Source: Roseibium aggregatum IAM 12614
GTDB taxonomy: Bacteria > Pseudomonadota > Alphaproteobacteria > Rhizobiales > Stappiaceae
Reading direction: 5' to 3'
Assembly (NCBI RefSeq): GCF_000168975.1
Contig: NZ_AAUW01000009.1
Coordinates: 62,001 to 126,000 of the forward strand
DNA length: 64,000 bases
Below, in pieces: positions 18,213 to 28,195 of this stretch. Numbering within the stretch: position 1 is the first letter of the stretch; each line of letters opens with the position of its first letter. A program made the translations under genes and the position numbers. Under the pieces are notes generated by a model. That model saw only the letters and a program-made list of their open reading frames with translations, ran no database searches and was not told where the DNA came from.

Positions 18213-18536
18213 AGCGCTTTCCGATTCGTCGTCTGACCATGGGCCGTTGCTTTTCGCTCAGCACCAGTGTCAAAACCCAACGATAGCATCGATTTGATGT
18301 GAAAAATCAGTTTCAAGACGTTTCATCAGCGGTTTGGGGGCTTGATGAGACGTCCTGTCAGACAGATTCCAGTTGCAGCCTTCCTTCGCTGTTTTTCCTC
18401 TTATCCAAACCTGATGCACAAAAGCATCACGTTCGAGCTAATGAGCCGATCGCCTTTTCAAAGGTCTGAACTCGATTTTACGACGTGGTAACTTCGAGCG
18501 ACGTTGAACAGTCCCCTATCTTGCTGGAGTTTGCCA
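18213..18536. other. Intergenic region upstream of the porin
   Basis: About 320 bases. An imperfect inverted repeat at about 18317-18353 (GACGTTTCATCA against TGATGAGACGTC) could form a hairpin. I see no gene; the porin promoter presumably lies in the last 150 bases. Confidence 0.35.
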
Positions 18537-19721
18537 ATGCGTCTCAAATTCCTTTGCATTACACTATCCGCCTGCTTTTCGGCTCCGCTGGCTTCGTTTG
18601 CAGCCGATCTTCCTGTTGCGCCGGAGCCGGTGGATTACGTTCGCATTTGCGACGCATATGGCGCCCGCTTTTACTACATCCCCGGGACTGAAACCTGTCT
18701 GCGGGTGGGCGGCCGCGTGAGAACCGAGTTCCGGGTGCGAAACTTCGGGGATGCCGAGAACGCGTGGGGAGACCGCGATAGCGATGGCTATCAATGGCGC
18801 TCTCGAGGTTATCTCTATCTAGACGCCCGCACGTCGACCGAATTCGGAACGCTTCGCGCGTATATTGAATCCTACATCACGCAAACGAACGATACGACAG
18901 CCACCTCCGTAGATCACGCCTATATCCAGTGGGGTGGATTACTGGCCGGTCGAAGCCAGTCAAATTTTGATTTCTTCAAAGGCTATGCATACGACGCGCA
19001 GATCGAAAGCTATTCGGATCGGAAGGCCAACCAGGCGGCCTACACGTTTGTTTTCGGAAACGGGTTTAATGCGACCCTCGCGGTTGAAGACAACCCCGCA
19101 CGCGCCACCAGTCTCGGGCTGAATGGTGGAACGGTCGGTTACGGCGGAACCCGCTTGCCGGATTTTATCGGTGTCCTCGCAATCAGTCAGGGTTGGGGCA
19201 AGGCCCAGATCATGGGTGCCCTACATCAGGTCTATCCGAACGCGACCTATAACGGCGTTACTGGGAATGGAGAAGATGTACTCGGTTGGGCCGTCGGCGC
19301 CGGTGTGGAAGTCAATTTCGGAGGCGTTCTGAACGGTGGTAGTGTGGCCCTCCAGGCTTCCTACACGGACGGTGCCAGCGGATTTGGCACAACGGGCTGG
19401 AACAGCCGCATTACAGATGCCGTCTGGGACGGCAACAGCGCTGAAACAACCAAAACACTGAACATATTCGGTGGTGTGAGACTTGGTCTGACCGACACGG
19501 TAACGGCCAATGTTGAAGGCGGATATCACAATGCAGATGGCGGCACCACGGCTTATGATTTCACGCAGTGGAGTGCGACTGCAAACGTCGTCTGGGAGCC
19601 TGTTCCCGGCTTCATCATGGGACCGGAACTTCAATACCGGGATCTGGATTTCAACCAGTCTTCCGGAATAAGCGACGCGAGTGAAATCTACGGGACTTTC
19701 CGGTTGCAAAGAACCTTCTAG
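18537..19721 (+). CDS. Outer-membrane porin (Rhizobiales Porin_2 / Omp2b type)
   Basis: A 394-residue porin. The signal peptide MRLKFLCITLSACFSAPLAS is followed by the cleavage region FAADLP and the conserved VDYVRICDAYGARFYYIPGT that opens mature Rhizobiales porins, then GGRVRTEF. The rest is alternating beta-strand sequence and the C-terminus is GTFRLQRTF, the terminal Phe recognised by the Bam assembly machinery. It should form trimeric channels for small hydrophilic solutes. It lies between an IS element and the efflux/acid cluster, so its position is unlikely to be ancestral. Confidence 0.9.
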   Translation: MRLKFLCITLSACFSAPLASFAADLPVAPEPVDYVRICDAYGARFYYIPGTETCLRVGGRVRTEFRVRNFGDAENAWGDRDSDGYQWRSRGYLYLDARTSTEFGTLRAYIESYITQTNDTTATSVDHAYIQWGGLLAGRSQSNFDFFKGYAYDAQIESYSDRKANQAAYTFVFGNGFNATLAVEDNPARATSLGLNGGTVGYGGTRLPDFIGVLAISQGWGKAQIMGALHQVYPNATYNGVTGNGEDVLGWAVGAGVEVNFGGVLNGGSVALQASYTDGASGFGTTGWNSRITDAVWDGNSAETTKTLNIFGGVRLGLTDTVTANVEGGYHNADGGTTAYDFTQWSATANVVWEPVPGFIMGPELQYRDLDFNQSSGISDASEIYGTFRLQRTF

Positions 19722-19961
19722 GTAACGGCGAACTGCCCTTGGATGAAACAATTCGTCAAATCATTTTGTCTTGGCGTCGTTAGGGCTGTTGCATGACATC
19801 CACTTTGCTCCCTGACGCAAAGCAAAGAAAACTGACCGGAATGTTGTGTGGCGTTTGAAGTGCCAGGTGCTGCGCCGTTGCAGGCCTGAACCACACTTCG
19901 ATCAAAGGTCCACCCCGGTGGTGAAAAGATCAAAGCTGATCGACCAGAAGACGTTCATTCT
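19722..19961. other. Convergent intergenic region between porin and fusion-protein gene
   Basis: About 240 bases. A short CCACCCCGGTGG hairpin near 19910 could act as a terminator. A GGGCTGTTGCA segment at about 19784 resembles an insertion-sequence tip, but no partner was found. Confidence 0.3.
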
Positions 19962-21086
19962 TCACTGAAGCAACGAAGGAGTCGGTGGCGGTGTGCCAGC
20001 CTGTTCCTGTGTCCGCACAAGCACGGAGGCCGTGCTGCCGACGCGCAGTTCCACAGTGTCCGGGACTGCGTCCAAGCGGATGCGCACAGGGATACGTTGG
20101 GCCAGGCGGATCCATTCGAAAGTCGGGCTGACCGACGGCAACAGGTTCTGGCTCGTTGATCCGTCCTGCTTGGCGATCCCCCAGCCAATGCTATCCACGG
20201 ACGCCTCTATGATCGTATCGGGGTAGGACATCAGAGTGACGAAGGCCTGGTTCCCGGCACGCATGCGTTCCAGCTGTGTTTCGCGGAAATAGGCGTCGAT
20301 CCAGAAGCTGCCGGAATCGATCAGGGCCATGATGGGTTGGTTAGCAACGACCTGGCTGCCGATCCGGGGCTGCAGGTTTGTAACCATGCCGTCGACAGAG
20401 GCGCGCACTTCCGTGAATTCCAGTTCAAGACGGGCTTGCTCAAGGTCGGCCTTGGCCGATCGCAACAGCGCATTTTCTTCCCCGGGCGCCCCCAACTGCG
20501 CTTCGGCCTGGGCGAGCGTCGCCGTTGCCTGTGTCAGGGCGCTTCGCGCCGACAGGAGGGCCGCCTCTGCTTTCTGTTCGGTGGCCAGGTTGACCAGGTA
20601 TTCGCGCTCCGCCGTATCGAACTGAGCCTGCGATGTGTCGCCTCGTTCCATGAGAATACGGGAACGTTCCAGTGTGCGTTCAGACGCCGTCCGGTTAGCC
20701 CGGGTCGCCTTGACTTCGCTCTCGGCCGCAGTGATGGCGACCTCATATTGCCTGACACTGGCCTGTGCCGCCTCGACCTGCCTGGCGAGCGCCACAAGGT
20801 CGCTCTGTGTCCGGTCCAGTTCCGCACGGGCACGCGCATATTGCGCTTCATAAGTGCGGGGATCGATCCGGAACAGCAGATCGCCCGCCGTCACGAACTG
20901 GTTGTCCGTGATCGACAGCTCGATGATCGGGCCGGAAACGCGCGGAGCAACCTGAATGACATTCGCGCGCACCTGGCCGTTTCGCGTCCAGGGATTGAGG
21001 ACATAATCCCGGTACTTGTAACCGACCGCACCGAGCGCGATGGCGACCACCAGAAGGGTCAGCAGATATTTTGAAAATCGGGTCAT
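19962..21086 (-). CDS. Membrane-fusion protein (HlyD/EmrA/AaeA type)
   Basis: A 374-residue periplasmic adaptor from the ATG at 21086 (MTRFSKYLLTLLVVAIALGA, one membrane anchor). It has the biotinyl-lipoyl halves (VIQVAPRVSGPIIELSITDN and VRASVDGMVTNLQPRIGSQV) around a long coiled-coil hairpin, residues about 80-190. It should link the FUSC pump to an outer-membrane channel. The small DUF1656 gene ends 4 bases before it. This AaeX-AaeA-AaeB arrangement is known in E. coli for aromatic acid efflux; the substrate here is unknown. Confidence 0.9.
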   Translation of the reverse strand: MTRFSKYLLTLLVVAIALGAVGYKYRDYVLNPWTRNGQVRANVIQVAPRVSGPIIELSITDNQFVTAGDLLFRIDPRTYEAQYARARAELDRTQSDLVALARQVEAAQASVRQYEVAITAAESEVKATRANRTASERTLERSRILMERGDTSQAQFDTAEREYLVNLATEQKAEAALLSARSALTQATATLAQAEAQLGAPGEENALLRSAKADLEQARLELEFTEVRASVDGMVTNLQPRIGSQVVANQPIMALIDSGSFWIDAYFRETQLERMRAGNQAFVTLMSYPDTIIEASVDSIGWGIAKQDGSTSQNLLPSVSPTFEWIRLAQRIPVRIRLDAVPDTVELRVGSTASVLVRTQEQAGTPPPTPSLLQ

Positions 21087-21090
21087 GGTC

Positions 21091-21294
21091 TCACATCGGA
21101 ATGACAAAGGTGCCGAACAGAACGGTGTAGATTGCGGTGACGGCAACGAAGACAAGTTGTGGGTGCCAGAAGTGGCGGGACCATCTGACCCGGTTCAACT
21201 GAAACACGGTCACAGTCGCCAACGAGATGCCGGCGAGAACAGCGATCAGAATTGGTGGCAGATAGACTTCGCCGATGAAGATTTCATGTGGCAT
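21091..21294 (-). CDS. DUF1656 small membrane protein (AaeX-like)
   Basis: A 67-residue protein with two hydrophobic helices (YLPPILIAVLAGISLATVTV and LVFVAVTAIYTVLFGTFVI), starting MPHEIFIGEVYLPP as DUF1656 proteins do. These nearly always lie between a FUSC transporter and its fusion protein, as here. GGGAGCGG precedes the ATG at 21294. Its function is not established. Confidence 0.9.
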   Translation of the reverse strand: MPHEIFIGEVYLPPILIAVLAGISLATVTVFQLNRVRWSRHFWHPQLVFVAVTAIYTVLFGTFVIPM

Positions 21295-21309
21295 TGGATT
21301 CCCGCTCCC

Positions 21310-23484
21310 TCAAAAACGTGTTTCACGCAGGCGCGTCCAGTCGAGACGGGACGCGTTGTCCACAAATGACAGAAGTGTCTCCGAAACACCGCGATAGGCA
21401 CCCAGCACCCGGTACATGCTGGTATCGTCCGCCTCAGACCGTCGGCCCTCCGTGTCCTTATCCATGGCGGTTTGAATTTGCGTCTCCAATTCAGCCATTT
21501 TGGCCTGAAGTCGGCCCTTCAGGTCATTTATCTCTTCATTATCCGGGTTCTCGGCCAGATGGCTATAAATCTCCTGAACGCCGAGCCGCCAGTTGCGGAT
21601 ACTGGATTTGAGCTCCCCAACCCAGCCAAGCGCTTGCGGCGTGTCTCGCAGGGACACCAGATCCTGCATCCTGTTACCCAGCATTTCCAGTGTCGAAATC
21701 AGGTTGGTCAGCTCGGTACGGCTTGCCTTTCCAAGCGCGGCGTCCGGCAGAGCGTTTGCACACATGGCAAGCGCGGACGGCAGGCTTGCGATCTGCCGGC
21801 GGTGGTACAGCCGCCATTGCCGCTCAAACCATGGGGGCTGCCGGTCGAAGTCCCAGCGCAGCGTTGTCAGCAGGTAGACCGCACTGTCGAAAAAACGCCT
21901 CAACAACCGATGCATGGCCACTTCCGGGCGGAAGGACACCGGAAAGATGCGTGCGATCGAGATGATCAGAATGACGAAGGGGACGCTGATCGCGAAATTG
22001 GCGGCATAGGTGAAGCTGTAGTGCTGCGGTTCGCCGATCTGCAGCATGACCACGAAAAGAATCAGGCTGATGCTGCGGGCCATTTTCATCTCCGGGCGGT
22101 CCATGAACCAGCAGATCAGAAACACCCCTGCAAACAGCAGAACCGCCAGCTGGAGAAAGCCTTCCAGATGCGGCATGAGCAGAATATGCACCATCGCACT
22201 CGGGATCATCGCGTATATGACCGGCTTCAGAATCAGCCAGGGGCTGAAGAACGGCATCAGCGCCGCTGCCATCATCGTGCTGGAAACCGGAATCATCACC
22301 CAAATCGGAGAGGACGGGAGCGCTGGAATGTAGATGATGCACAAACAGCCGATCCAGCAGGCGGTCAGCGCAGACAGGCCGGCGAGCAGCCGCCGAGGAT
22401 CCGGTATCCAGCACCGTTGCGCCGGCGTTGCTTTGGGGGGTGAGAAACGTCCCTGTCCCCTGGCTTCCGCGACCGCGTTCAGAAGACCCCCCGTCGCTCG
22501 GTCAAGACCGACGAGACGATCCCTGCCAAGGGTGATTGCCGCACGCTGAAAATGCGAAAGTTTCGCGACGGATTCACGGCTGAATTCCAGATCCAGGTGT
22601 TCCGTGACCCGGCCAGGCTCTGTATTGCCGTCCCCGATCAGCCTGCGGACGGCATCCAGCCTGCGCGAGATCTCGGCTGTAAAGGCCCTGACCTCCGGCA
22701 AAACCTCAGTGGACACGATACCCGACAGCTCGTTTCGCCCCAGATGCAGATGCTCCATAAGATCGACCGTCTCGGCCAGATCCTCGAGTACCTTCCGCCA
22801 GACCCTGCGCGCTTCCCAAATCTCGACACTGTCGAGTTGGGCGACATCGAGTTGCCCATGGAGCCCGGTCTGCATGCTGGCGATCTCAGCCCTCAGCTGA
22901 TCTAGGCCTTTGCCGTCCTGCTCACCGGATTGCCCGCCCATCACACGCTCAAAATACTCGCGGATATTCGAAACATGGGCCGTCAGGCTAGTCAGGAAGT
23001 GCTTTGATGTGCTCGTCGACAAGAAAATTATCGAGACAAGCGTATAACAGATCACTCCCAGCAGCGTTTCCTGCGAGCGGAGGACTGCAACCTCGAACGC
23101 CCGCTCCGCGTCGGATCCCGAAAAAATACCGACAATCAAAACGGTCGAGCTCAGCATGGACCAGAAATAATAGCGCCTGGTCCCGCCCATCATGTAGGTG
23201 CTGATCGCCACGATCAGCCCAATCAATCCTATGAAAAGCCAGCGGTCCTGCAAGGCGACAATGAGCAGAAGAAACGCGAGACAAATGCCGCACAAGGTGC
23301 CGTAGATTCGCAGCAGGCCTTTTTGCAGCGCCTCGCCATCCGTGCTCATTGAGCAGACCGCGACCGCAAGGCCGGCCCAATATGGCTTGTCCCACCCCAT
23401 GGCGAGCGCGATACCGAAGGCCAGCACCATCGCGAGTGCCGTGCGCAGGGCAATTTTCAACTTTTCAGACATGCGAAAAGTCAC
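21310..23484 (-). CDS. FUSC family efflux transporter (AaeB-like)
   Basis: A 724-residue inner-membrane protein of the fusaric acid resistance family. Two similar membrane blocks of about six helices (residues about 10-170 and 365-510) are each followed by a soluble domain. Family signatures are WDKPYWAGLAVAVCSM and the second-half PSSPIWVMIPVSSTMMAAAL. A GTG at 23484 or an ATG at 23472 could start it; GGGAGGGG lies just upstream of both. The start overlaps the end of the preceding membrane-protein gene. It is probably a proton-driven exporter of weak acids. Confidence 0.9.
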   Translation of the reverse strand: MTFRMSEKLKIALRTALAMVLAFGIALAMGWDKPYWAGLAVAVCSMSTDGEALQKGLLRIYGTLCGICLAFLLLIVALQDRWLFIGLIGLIVAISTYMMGGTRRYYFWSMLSSTVLIVGIFSGSDAERAFEVAVLRSQETLLGVICYTLVSIIFLSTSTSKHFLTSLTAHVSNIREYFERVMGGQSGEQDGKGLDQLRAEIASMQTGLHGQLDVAQLDSVEIWEARRVWRKVLEDLAETVDLMEHLHLGRNELSGIVSTEVLPEVRAFTAEISRRLDAVRRLIGDGNTEPGRVTEHLDLEFSRESVAKLSHFQRAAITLGRDRLVGLDRATGGLLNAVAEARGQGRFSPPKATPAQRCWIPDPRRLLAGLSALTACWIGCLCIIYIPALPSSPIWVMIPVSSTMMAAALMPFFSPWLILKPVIYAMIPSAMVHILLMPHLEGFLQLAVLLFAGVFLICWFMDRPEMKMARSISLILFVVMLQIGEPQHYSFTYAANFAISVPFVILIISIARIFPVSFRPEVAMHRLLRRFFDSAVYLLTTLRWDFDRQPPWFERQWRLYHRRQIASLPSALAMCANALPDAALGKASRTELTNLISTLEMLGNRMQDLVSLRDTPQALGWVGELKSSIRNWRLGVQEIYSHLAENPDNEEINDLKGRLQAKMAELETQIQTAMDKDTEGRRSEADDTSMYRVLGAYRGVSETLLSFVDNASRLDWTRLRETRF

Positions 23485-24235
23485 GCCCCTCCCTACCTGT
23501 CAACTGCCAAAGTACAATGTGCCGGCTAGCCTTCCATCTATCTGGAATTAAAGTAACTTTGCCGATTTCGTTTGCGGGCTGTGCAGATCTGAACCATTCA
23601 AGAGGCATGAACAGCCTTCCAGGCAAATGCCGCTCATAAGGTTCCTTGCCTTTCAGGTCTCTTTGCAGGTCGGTGGCGAGATCCCAAAGAAACGTCAGCA
23701 GGCCGACCAGGACAAGATAGACAGCCAGAACCATGAGTGTGTGGACCCGCCGGAAGGGGGATCGCAGGACCGACACGACCGGGCCGAGATAGACCGCAAC
23801 GATCCAGGCTGTTGCCGCGAAGGCTGCAAGAACAAGATGCAGTGTCCGGAGTGCGGTGTTCTGGCCGGATGTTTCCAGGTGCATGAGGGATATGTCGGCA
23901 AAGAGAGGCTGGAAGAACGCTGCAATCGTGTTGCCCAGCCCGAGATACATCAGGATGTCGCCCAGAAGCAGGGTCCAGTGGTCACAGGTGCCCTGTTCGT
24001 CAAGAACGTTGGAAATGACATAAAGAACCATCGCCAGGAAGGACAGCGACAGGGACATGTAAAGGGATGTGAATTCCGGGAAATGGATCGCGTGCTCGAT
24101 GGGCGCGACATTGACTGTGTCGCCGCCGCGTCCGGGCAAATCGGTGATCAGGAAGGTAATGACGGCAAGATTGAAGCCCAGAACCGTCAGGCGGGCTCGC
24201 ATCGAGTTGATGGCAATTCGGACCTGACCGTTCAT
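23465..24235 (-). CDS. Unknown polytopic membrane protein in the acid/efflux operon
   Basis: A 256-residue protein I do not recognise. The sequence predicts about five or six membrane helices: around 15-32, 60-82, 90-115, 132-155 and 170-190. The C-terminal 60 residues are soluble and basic. Conserved-looking polar residues include a YxSLSLSF segment and WDLATDLQRDLKG. It sits between the AspT-type antiporter and the FUSC gene with the same orientation and overlaps FUSC slightly, so it belongs to that operon. A role in weak-acid or amino-acid transport is inferred from position only. Confidence 0.7.
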   Translation of the reverse strand: MNGQVRIAINSMRARLTVLGFNLAVITFLITDLPGRGGDTVNVAPIEHAIHFPEFTSLYMSLSLSFLAMVLYVISNVLDEQGTCDHWTLLLGDILMYLGLGNTIAAFFQPLFADISLMHLETSGQNTALRTLHLVLAAFAATAWIVAVYLGPVVSVLRSPFRRVHTLMVLAVYLVLVGLLTFLWDLATDLQRDLKGKEPYERHLPGRLFMPLEWFRSAQPANEIGKVTLIPDRWKASRHIVLWQLTGREGRDFSHV

Positions 24236-24317
24236 GTTTGTCCCGTTTCGTCGACAACCGGCTCGAGAGAGAAACTGTGCAAGGGGCCGGGTGCAGAAGC
24301 GCCCGGCCCGCGTGTCG

Positions 24318-26225
24318 TCAAGACAGGACCTGGGCGAGATATCCGCCGATCAGGGCAAGCACCGTCGTCAGCGCGTAGGCGACGGGATAGGGCACGGCGG
24401 CAACCGCGCTTTTCGACTGATCCAGCATGGCGTTCAGACTGGGCGTCGAATTGCGTCCGCCGGCGCAGGCACCCGCGTTGATCACCGAGTTCATTTTCAT
24501 GATCTTGTCGCCGACGAAATAGGCAACGACAACCGGCAGGAGAGCTGCGACAGTTCCGATCAACGCCAGCCAGATGACCGTGTCCCCACCGAGAGCGGAG
24601 ATGATCTTCGGACCGGTATTCGCGCCCAGGACGGCCACAAAGACATTGAGGCCAATGTCCTGAAGGAAACTGCGGGCGCCTTCCGAGACCGGACCGCCGA
24701 ATTCAGGGTTCCGGCTCCGGAAATAGCTGACGAAAATTCCCATCAGCAGGCAGCCGGCGGAGGTGCCGAGGGCAAAGGGAATGCCGGCAATCGTGATGCT
24801 GAGAACTCCGACGACGTAGCCGATCAGCATCGCGATCGCCATGTACATGACTTCGGTTGTTGCCAAGGTGGCGTTGGTGATTTCCCTGCCGCCCAGGTCT
24901 TTCGCTGCCCGCCGAAGCGAGTGTTCAGGACCTGTGAGACGAAGCACATCTCCGAAACGCACATCTGTTTGCGGGCCGACCGGGATTTCCTGTCCGGCAC
25001 GGAACTGCGCCGTCAGGCGCAGACCGAATCCGATGGTCTTGGCGAGCTCTGCAAGCGTCTTGCCCGAGATGTCGTGGGAGCCAACATGGATGTCCGCAGC
25101 CCCGATCGGCACGCTGCGGGCAAGTGTGTCGTCCACTTCCGGCCCAATTTCGCCGCCTTTCAGGATCATCTGGCCGACATCGGACCGGACAGTGATGACA
25201 TCGCCTTTCTGGATCGTTGGGTTGTCTTCCGGGTCAATGGCCTGACCGTCTCTCACCACGCGCAGCACGGGGGCTTGCGGATAGGCGTGAAAGAGCTCCT
25301 CGACCGTCTTCCCGATCACCAGATCATGCTCGACCCGGTAAGCCCGAAGATCGACGGGTGCGTAGCCCAGAAGGAAAGCTTCCGGCGTCCCCGGCAAGGG
25401 ATGCGTTCCACTACCTGCGAATTCGGTTTCGGCAACCTTGGCATCACTGACGGGATCGTGACCAAACATCGATGGCAGGTAACGCACAAGCAAAATAATG
25501 CCGACGCTGGAAAGAATGTAGCTAATAGCATATCCAGCCGCCATATTGGCACCGATCTGCTCAGCGGTCATGCCATCGGGAATGGTTGCAGCACCGCTTT
25601 GAACTGCCGATTGGGCAACGCCTAGGATTGCGGTGATGGTGTAGCTTCCGGAAATGAGGCCGGCTGCAAAACCGGATTCCAATCCGGCGAGCTCTGCTCC
25701 GACCATGCAGATGGCCCAATTCAGCGACCAGATGATTACCCCAATGACACAGGCTGCTAGTCCAGCCGATTTAAGACCTGCAAAAAACTTGGGCCCGACC
25801 CCGAGACCGAGCGCATACATGAACATCGACAGGAAGATGGTAGAGACGATGCCGGGGATCGCATAGGTCATGCCGAAAGCGGCCGAGGCCGTCATCGAAA
25901 TCAGAACCGCGGCGAGAAGCGTGCTGGCTGTCGATCCGAGGGAGATCGGCCCGAACTTGATTTTGCCAAGAGGGTATCCGATCGCCATGGCGAGCAGGAG
26001 GAACACCAACTGCTGAGAGTCCAGAAATGCGAAAATGCCTTCCAGTCCGCTCTTTGCGACAGGCTCGAAGAATTGGAAGACGTTGCCCACCGCCGAACTG
26101 TCTTGCTGCGCGCCAGCGGCCGTTTGCGCGAGCGCAACGCCACCCAATGCAGCAAAGCCACAGGCCAAGGCCGCGGATGTCTTGACCCAAGGTCGCCTTA
26201 GCAAACTTGAAACCCTGCCATTCAT
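24318..26225 (-). CDS. AspT-type aspartate:alanine exchanger family antiporter
   Basis: A 635-residue inner-membrane antiporter with the duplicated AspT/YidE fold: two membrane blocks (residues about 35-250 and 450-635) around two cytoplasmic RCK_C/TrkA-C-like regions (VIGKTVEELFHAYPQAPVLR and DISGKTLAELAKTIGFGLR). The late GGRNSTPSLNAMLDQS segment is characteristic. An N-terminal signal-like stretch ending GVALAQTAAGA is present. GGAGTGGTGGAG precedes the ATG at 26225. Known AspT exchanges aspartate for alanine to consume protons; here the upstream gene is glutamate decarboxylase, so glutamate/GABA exchange is the likely job (inference). Confidence 0.88.
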   Translation of the reverse strand: MNGRVSSLLRRPWVKTSAALACGFAALGGVALAQTAAGAQQDSSAVGNVFQFFEPVAKSGLEGIFAFLDSQQLVFLLLAMAIGYPLGKIKFGPISLGSTASTLLAAVLISMTASAAFGMTYAIPGIVSTIFLSMFMYALGLGVGPKFFAGLKSAGLAACVIGVIIWSLNWAICMVGAELAGLESGFAAGLISGSYTITAILGVAQSAVQSGAATIPDGMTAEQIGANMAAGYAISYILSSVGIILLVRYLPSMFGHDPVSDAKVAETEFAGSGTHPLPGTPEAFLLGYAPVDLRAYRVEHDLVIGKTVEELFHAYPQAPVLRVVRDGQAIDPEDNPTIQKGDVITVRSDVGQMILKGGEIGPEVDDTLARSVPIGAADIHVGSHDISGKTLAELAKTIGFGLRLTAQFRAGQEIPVGPQTDVRFGDVLRLTGPEHSLRRAAKDLGGREITNATLATTEVMYMAIAMLIGYVVGVLSITIAGIPFALGTSAGCLLMGIFVSYFRSRNPEFGGPVSEGARSFLQDIGLNVFVAVLGANTGPKIISALGGDTVIWLALIGTVAALLPVVVAYFVGDKIMKMNSVINAGACAGGRNSTPSLNAMLDQSKSAVAAVPYPVAYALTTVLALIGGYLAQVLS

Positions 26226-26307
26226 CTCCACCACTCCAAATATCAAAGAAATTTTTGCCATTATTGCGCCGCCTCGAAAGAAGCCGGGCGGCGCTGGAAA
26301 ACGCCTG

Positions 26308-27708
26308 TTAGTGGCGGTAGCCGCCGGCCTCTTCTTCGGTCATCGGCGTGGTGACCGGGTGCGCCTTGAAGTACTCGAGACAGGTCTTGACGTCCTCGAT
26401 GAAAAGCGCGGCAAGATCCTTGCTGAAGCCGTGACGTACGAGAACGCGCTGCACCACGAGATCCGGCCGGTTGGGCGGCATGGAATAGGCCGCAACCTGC
26501 CAGCCGCGCATCCGCAATCGATCGCTGAGGTCGTAGAGCGTATACCCTCCCGTGTCGAAGCCTTCCTTGAGCGTCCAGGAGAGCGCCGGAATGCCCTTTT
26601 TCGGATCCCCGGGATATATCACCTCGAAGGGGCCCATCTTTTCCAGTTCCGCAGAGATGAACTGGGCCGTCTCGTAACAGGCCATGTGGATCTTGCGATA
26701 GCCTTCTTTGCCAAGGCGCAGGAAATTGTAATACTGCGCGATGATTTGCCCCCCAGGGCGGGAGAAACTCAGGGCGAAGGTCGGCATGTTGCCGCCAAGA
26801 TAGTTGACCCAGAAAATCAGGTCTTCCGGAAGGTCTTCCCTGTCGCGGAAGATGCACCAGCCGGTCCCGAGCGGGGCAAGGCCGAACTTGTGGCCCGAGG
26901 AATTGATCGACTTCACCCGCGGAAGACGGAAATCCCACTCGATCTCCGGGGCGCAGAACGGCGCCAGGAAACCACCGGACGCGGCGTCAACGTGGATGGG
27001 CACGTCCAGCCCGGTTTCCGCCTGCAACTTGTCGAGCGCGTCGCTCACTTCCTTCACGGGTTCATAATCACATGTGAAGGTCACGCCGAAGGTCGGCACG
27101 ACGCAAATGGTGTTCTCGTCAACACGCTTGAGCACCTCTTCGGCGTTCATGATCAGCCGGTCGTGCTCCAGCGGGATCTCGCGCAGTTCGACGTCCCAGT
27201 ATTTGGCAAACTTGTGCCAACACACCTGGACCGGTCCGCAAATCATGTTGGGCTTGTCGGTCGGCTTGCCGGCGGCCTTCATCTTTTCCCGCCAGCGCCA
27301 TTTCGCCGCCATCCCGGCGAGCATTGCCGCATCGGACGACCCTGTCGTGGAGGTTCCCATCGTGTTGGCGGCTTCCGGTGAATTCCAGAGGTCTGCCAGC
27401 ATGTGAATACAGCGGGCCTCGATCTCCGCCGTCTGCGGGTATTCGTCCTTGTCGATCATGTTCTTGTCGACACACTGGTCCATGATCTTGTGGATCTCGT
27501 CATCCAGCCAGGTCTGGCAGAATGTGGCCAGGTTCTGCCGCGAGTTCCCATCCAGCATCAGTTCATCCGAGACAACGCTGTACGCAAGCCGGGCGTCATG
27601 CTCCTTTTCCGGCATCTTGTATTTCGGCATGGGCTGAGACAGATCTTCGGTTCCATAAACGTCTGCCAAGAGTTCGTCGCGAATTTTGTCTTTGCTGTGA
27701 AGTGCCAT
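26308..27708 (-). CDS. gadB: Glutamate decarboxylase
   Basis: A 466-residue PLP enzyme converting glutamate to GABA and CO2 while consuming a cytoplasmic proton. Group II decarboxylase motifs are clear: [20 protein letters not shown], the [12 protein letters not shown]sp that binds the PLP ring, and the PLP lysine in [13 protein letters not shown]. The GadB-type C-terminus GYRH is present. The ATG at 27708 is preferred to the one at 27723 because GGAG lies 9 bases before it. It is the first gene of a six-gene operon running to 19962. Confidence 0.93.
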   Translation of the reverse strand: MALHSKDKIRDELLADVYGTEDLSQPMPKYKMPEKEHDARLAYSVVSDELMLDGNSRQNLATFCQTWLDDEIHKIMDQCVDKNMIDKDEYPQTAEIEARCIHMLADLWNSPEAANTMGTSTTGSSDAAMLAGMAAKWRWREKMKAAGKPTDKPNMICGPVQVCWHKFAKYWDVELREIPLEHDRLIMNAEEVLKRVDENTICVVPTFGVTFTCDYEPVKEVSDALDKLQAETGLDVPIHVDAASGGFLAPFCAPEIEWDFRLPRVKSINSSGHKFGLAPLGTGWCIFRDREDLPEDLIFWVNYLGGNMPTFALSFSRPGGQIIAQYYNFLRLGKEGYRKIHMACYETAQFISAELEKMGPFEVIYPGDPKKGIPALSWTLKEGFDTGGYTLYDLSDRLRMRGWQVAAYSMPPNRPDLVVQRVLVRHGFSKDLAALFIEDVKTCLEYFKAHPVTTPMTEEEAGGYRH

Positions 27709-28195
27709 TGCTAAAATCTCCATTTCTGGGGGATTGATGAGGCAAAGCCGGGGGGTGAAAAATTGTTACTTAGTAGAGGTATTAACTTACCTTAAGTCAA
27801 GAAGATATCCTGCTAAAATAAGAACAATAGTTTTATTTTATATTATTTAACTCTATACTGCGCGCATTTGATACTTAGCGTCAAAAATACCGCTTTTTTC
27901 TGCTCTTCACTCCGCTTGACATCTGGTTATCGAGAGAATTTCTCCTGTTGAAGTCTTTCATGTCTTGCTCCCTCTCGTTGGGGATACGCGCTCCGCCACG
28001 GCCTATGCATCACGGCCGCGGTTTTTGTTTGATCCGGATTTTCCTATGTGGACTGCTCCAACCCTTCAGTCTGATAGATATCATTCTCAGGGCGGCAAAA
28101 GTTTGCAACTCATGCCAACGGCGCCATAAACTTGTCCCGCAGGGCTAATTGCGCGTCATGCTGCGCTGCACCTCGATCGGCAAATCGCTGAGGGC
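27709..28195. other. Promoter region of the glutamate decarboxylase operon
   Basis: About 490 bases. 27760-27900 is strongly A/T-rich and is the probable promoter and regulatory region for the minus-strand operon. At about 28000-28025 a CGGCC/GGCCG hairpin is followed on the plus strand by TTTTTGTTTG and looks like a terminator, but no gene clearly precedes it. Confidence 0.4.

Noticed and set aside
27948..28148. 66-codon plus-strand frame upstream of the MscS fragment
   Set aside because: It crosses a terminator-like hairpin and has no ribosome site or recognisable domain.
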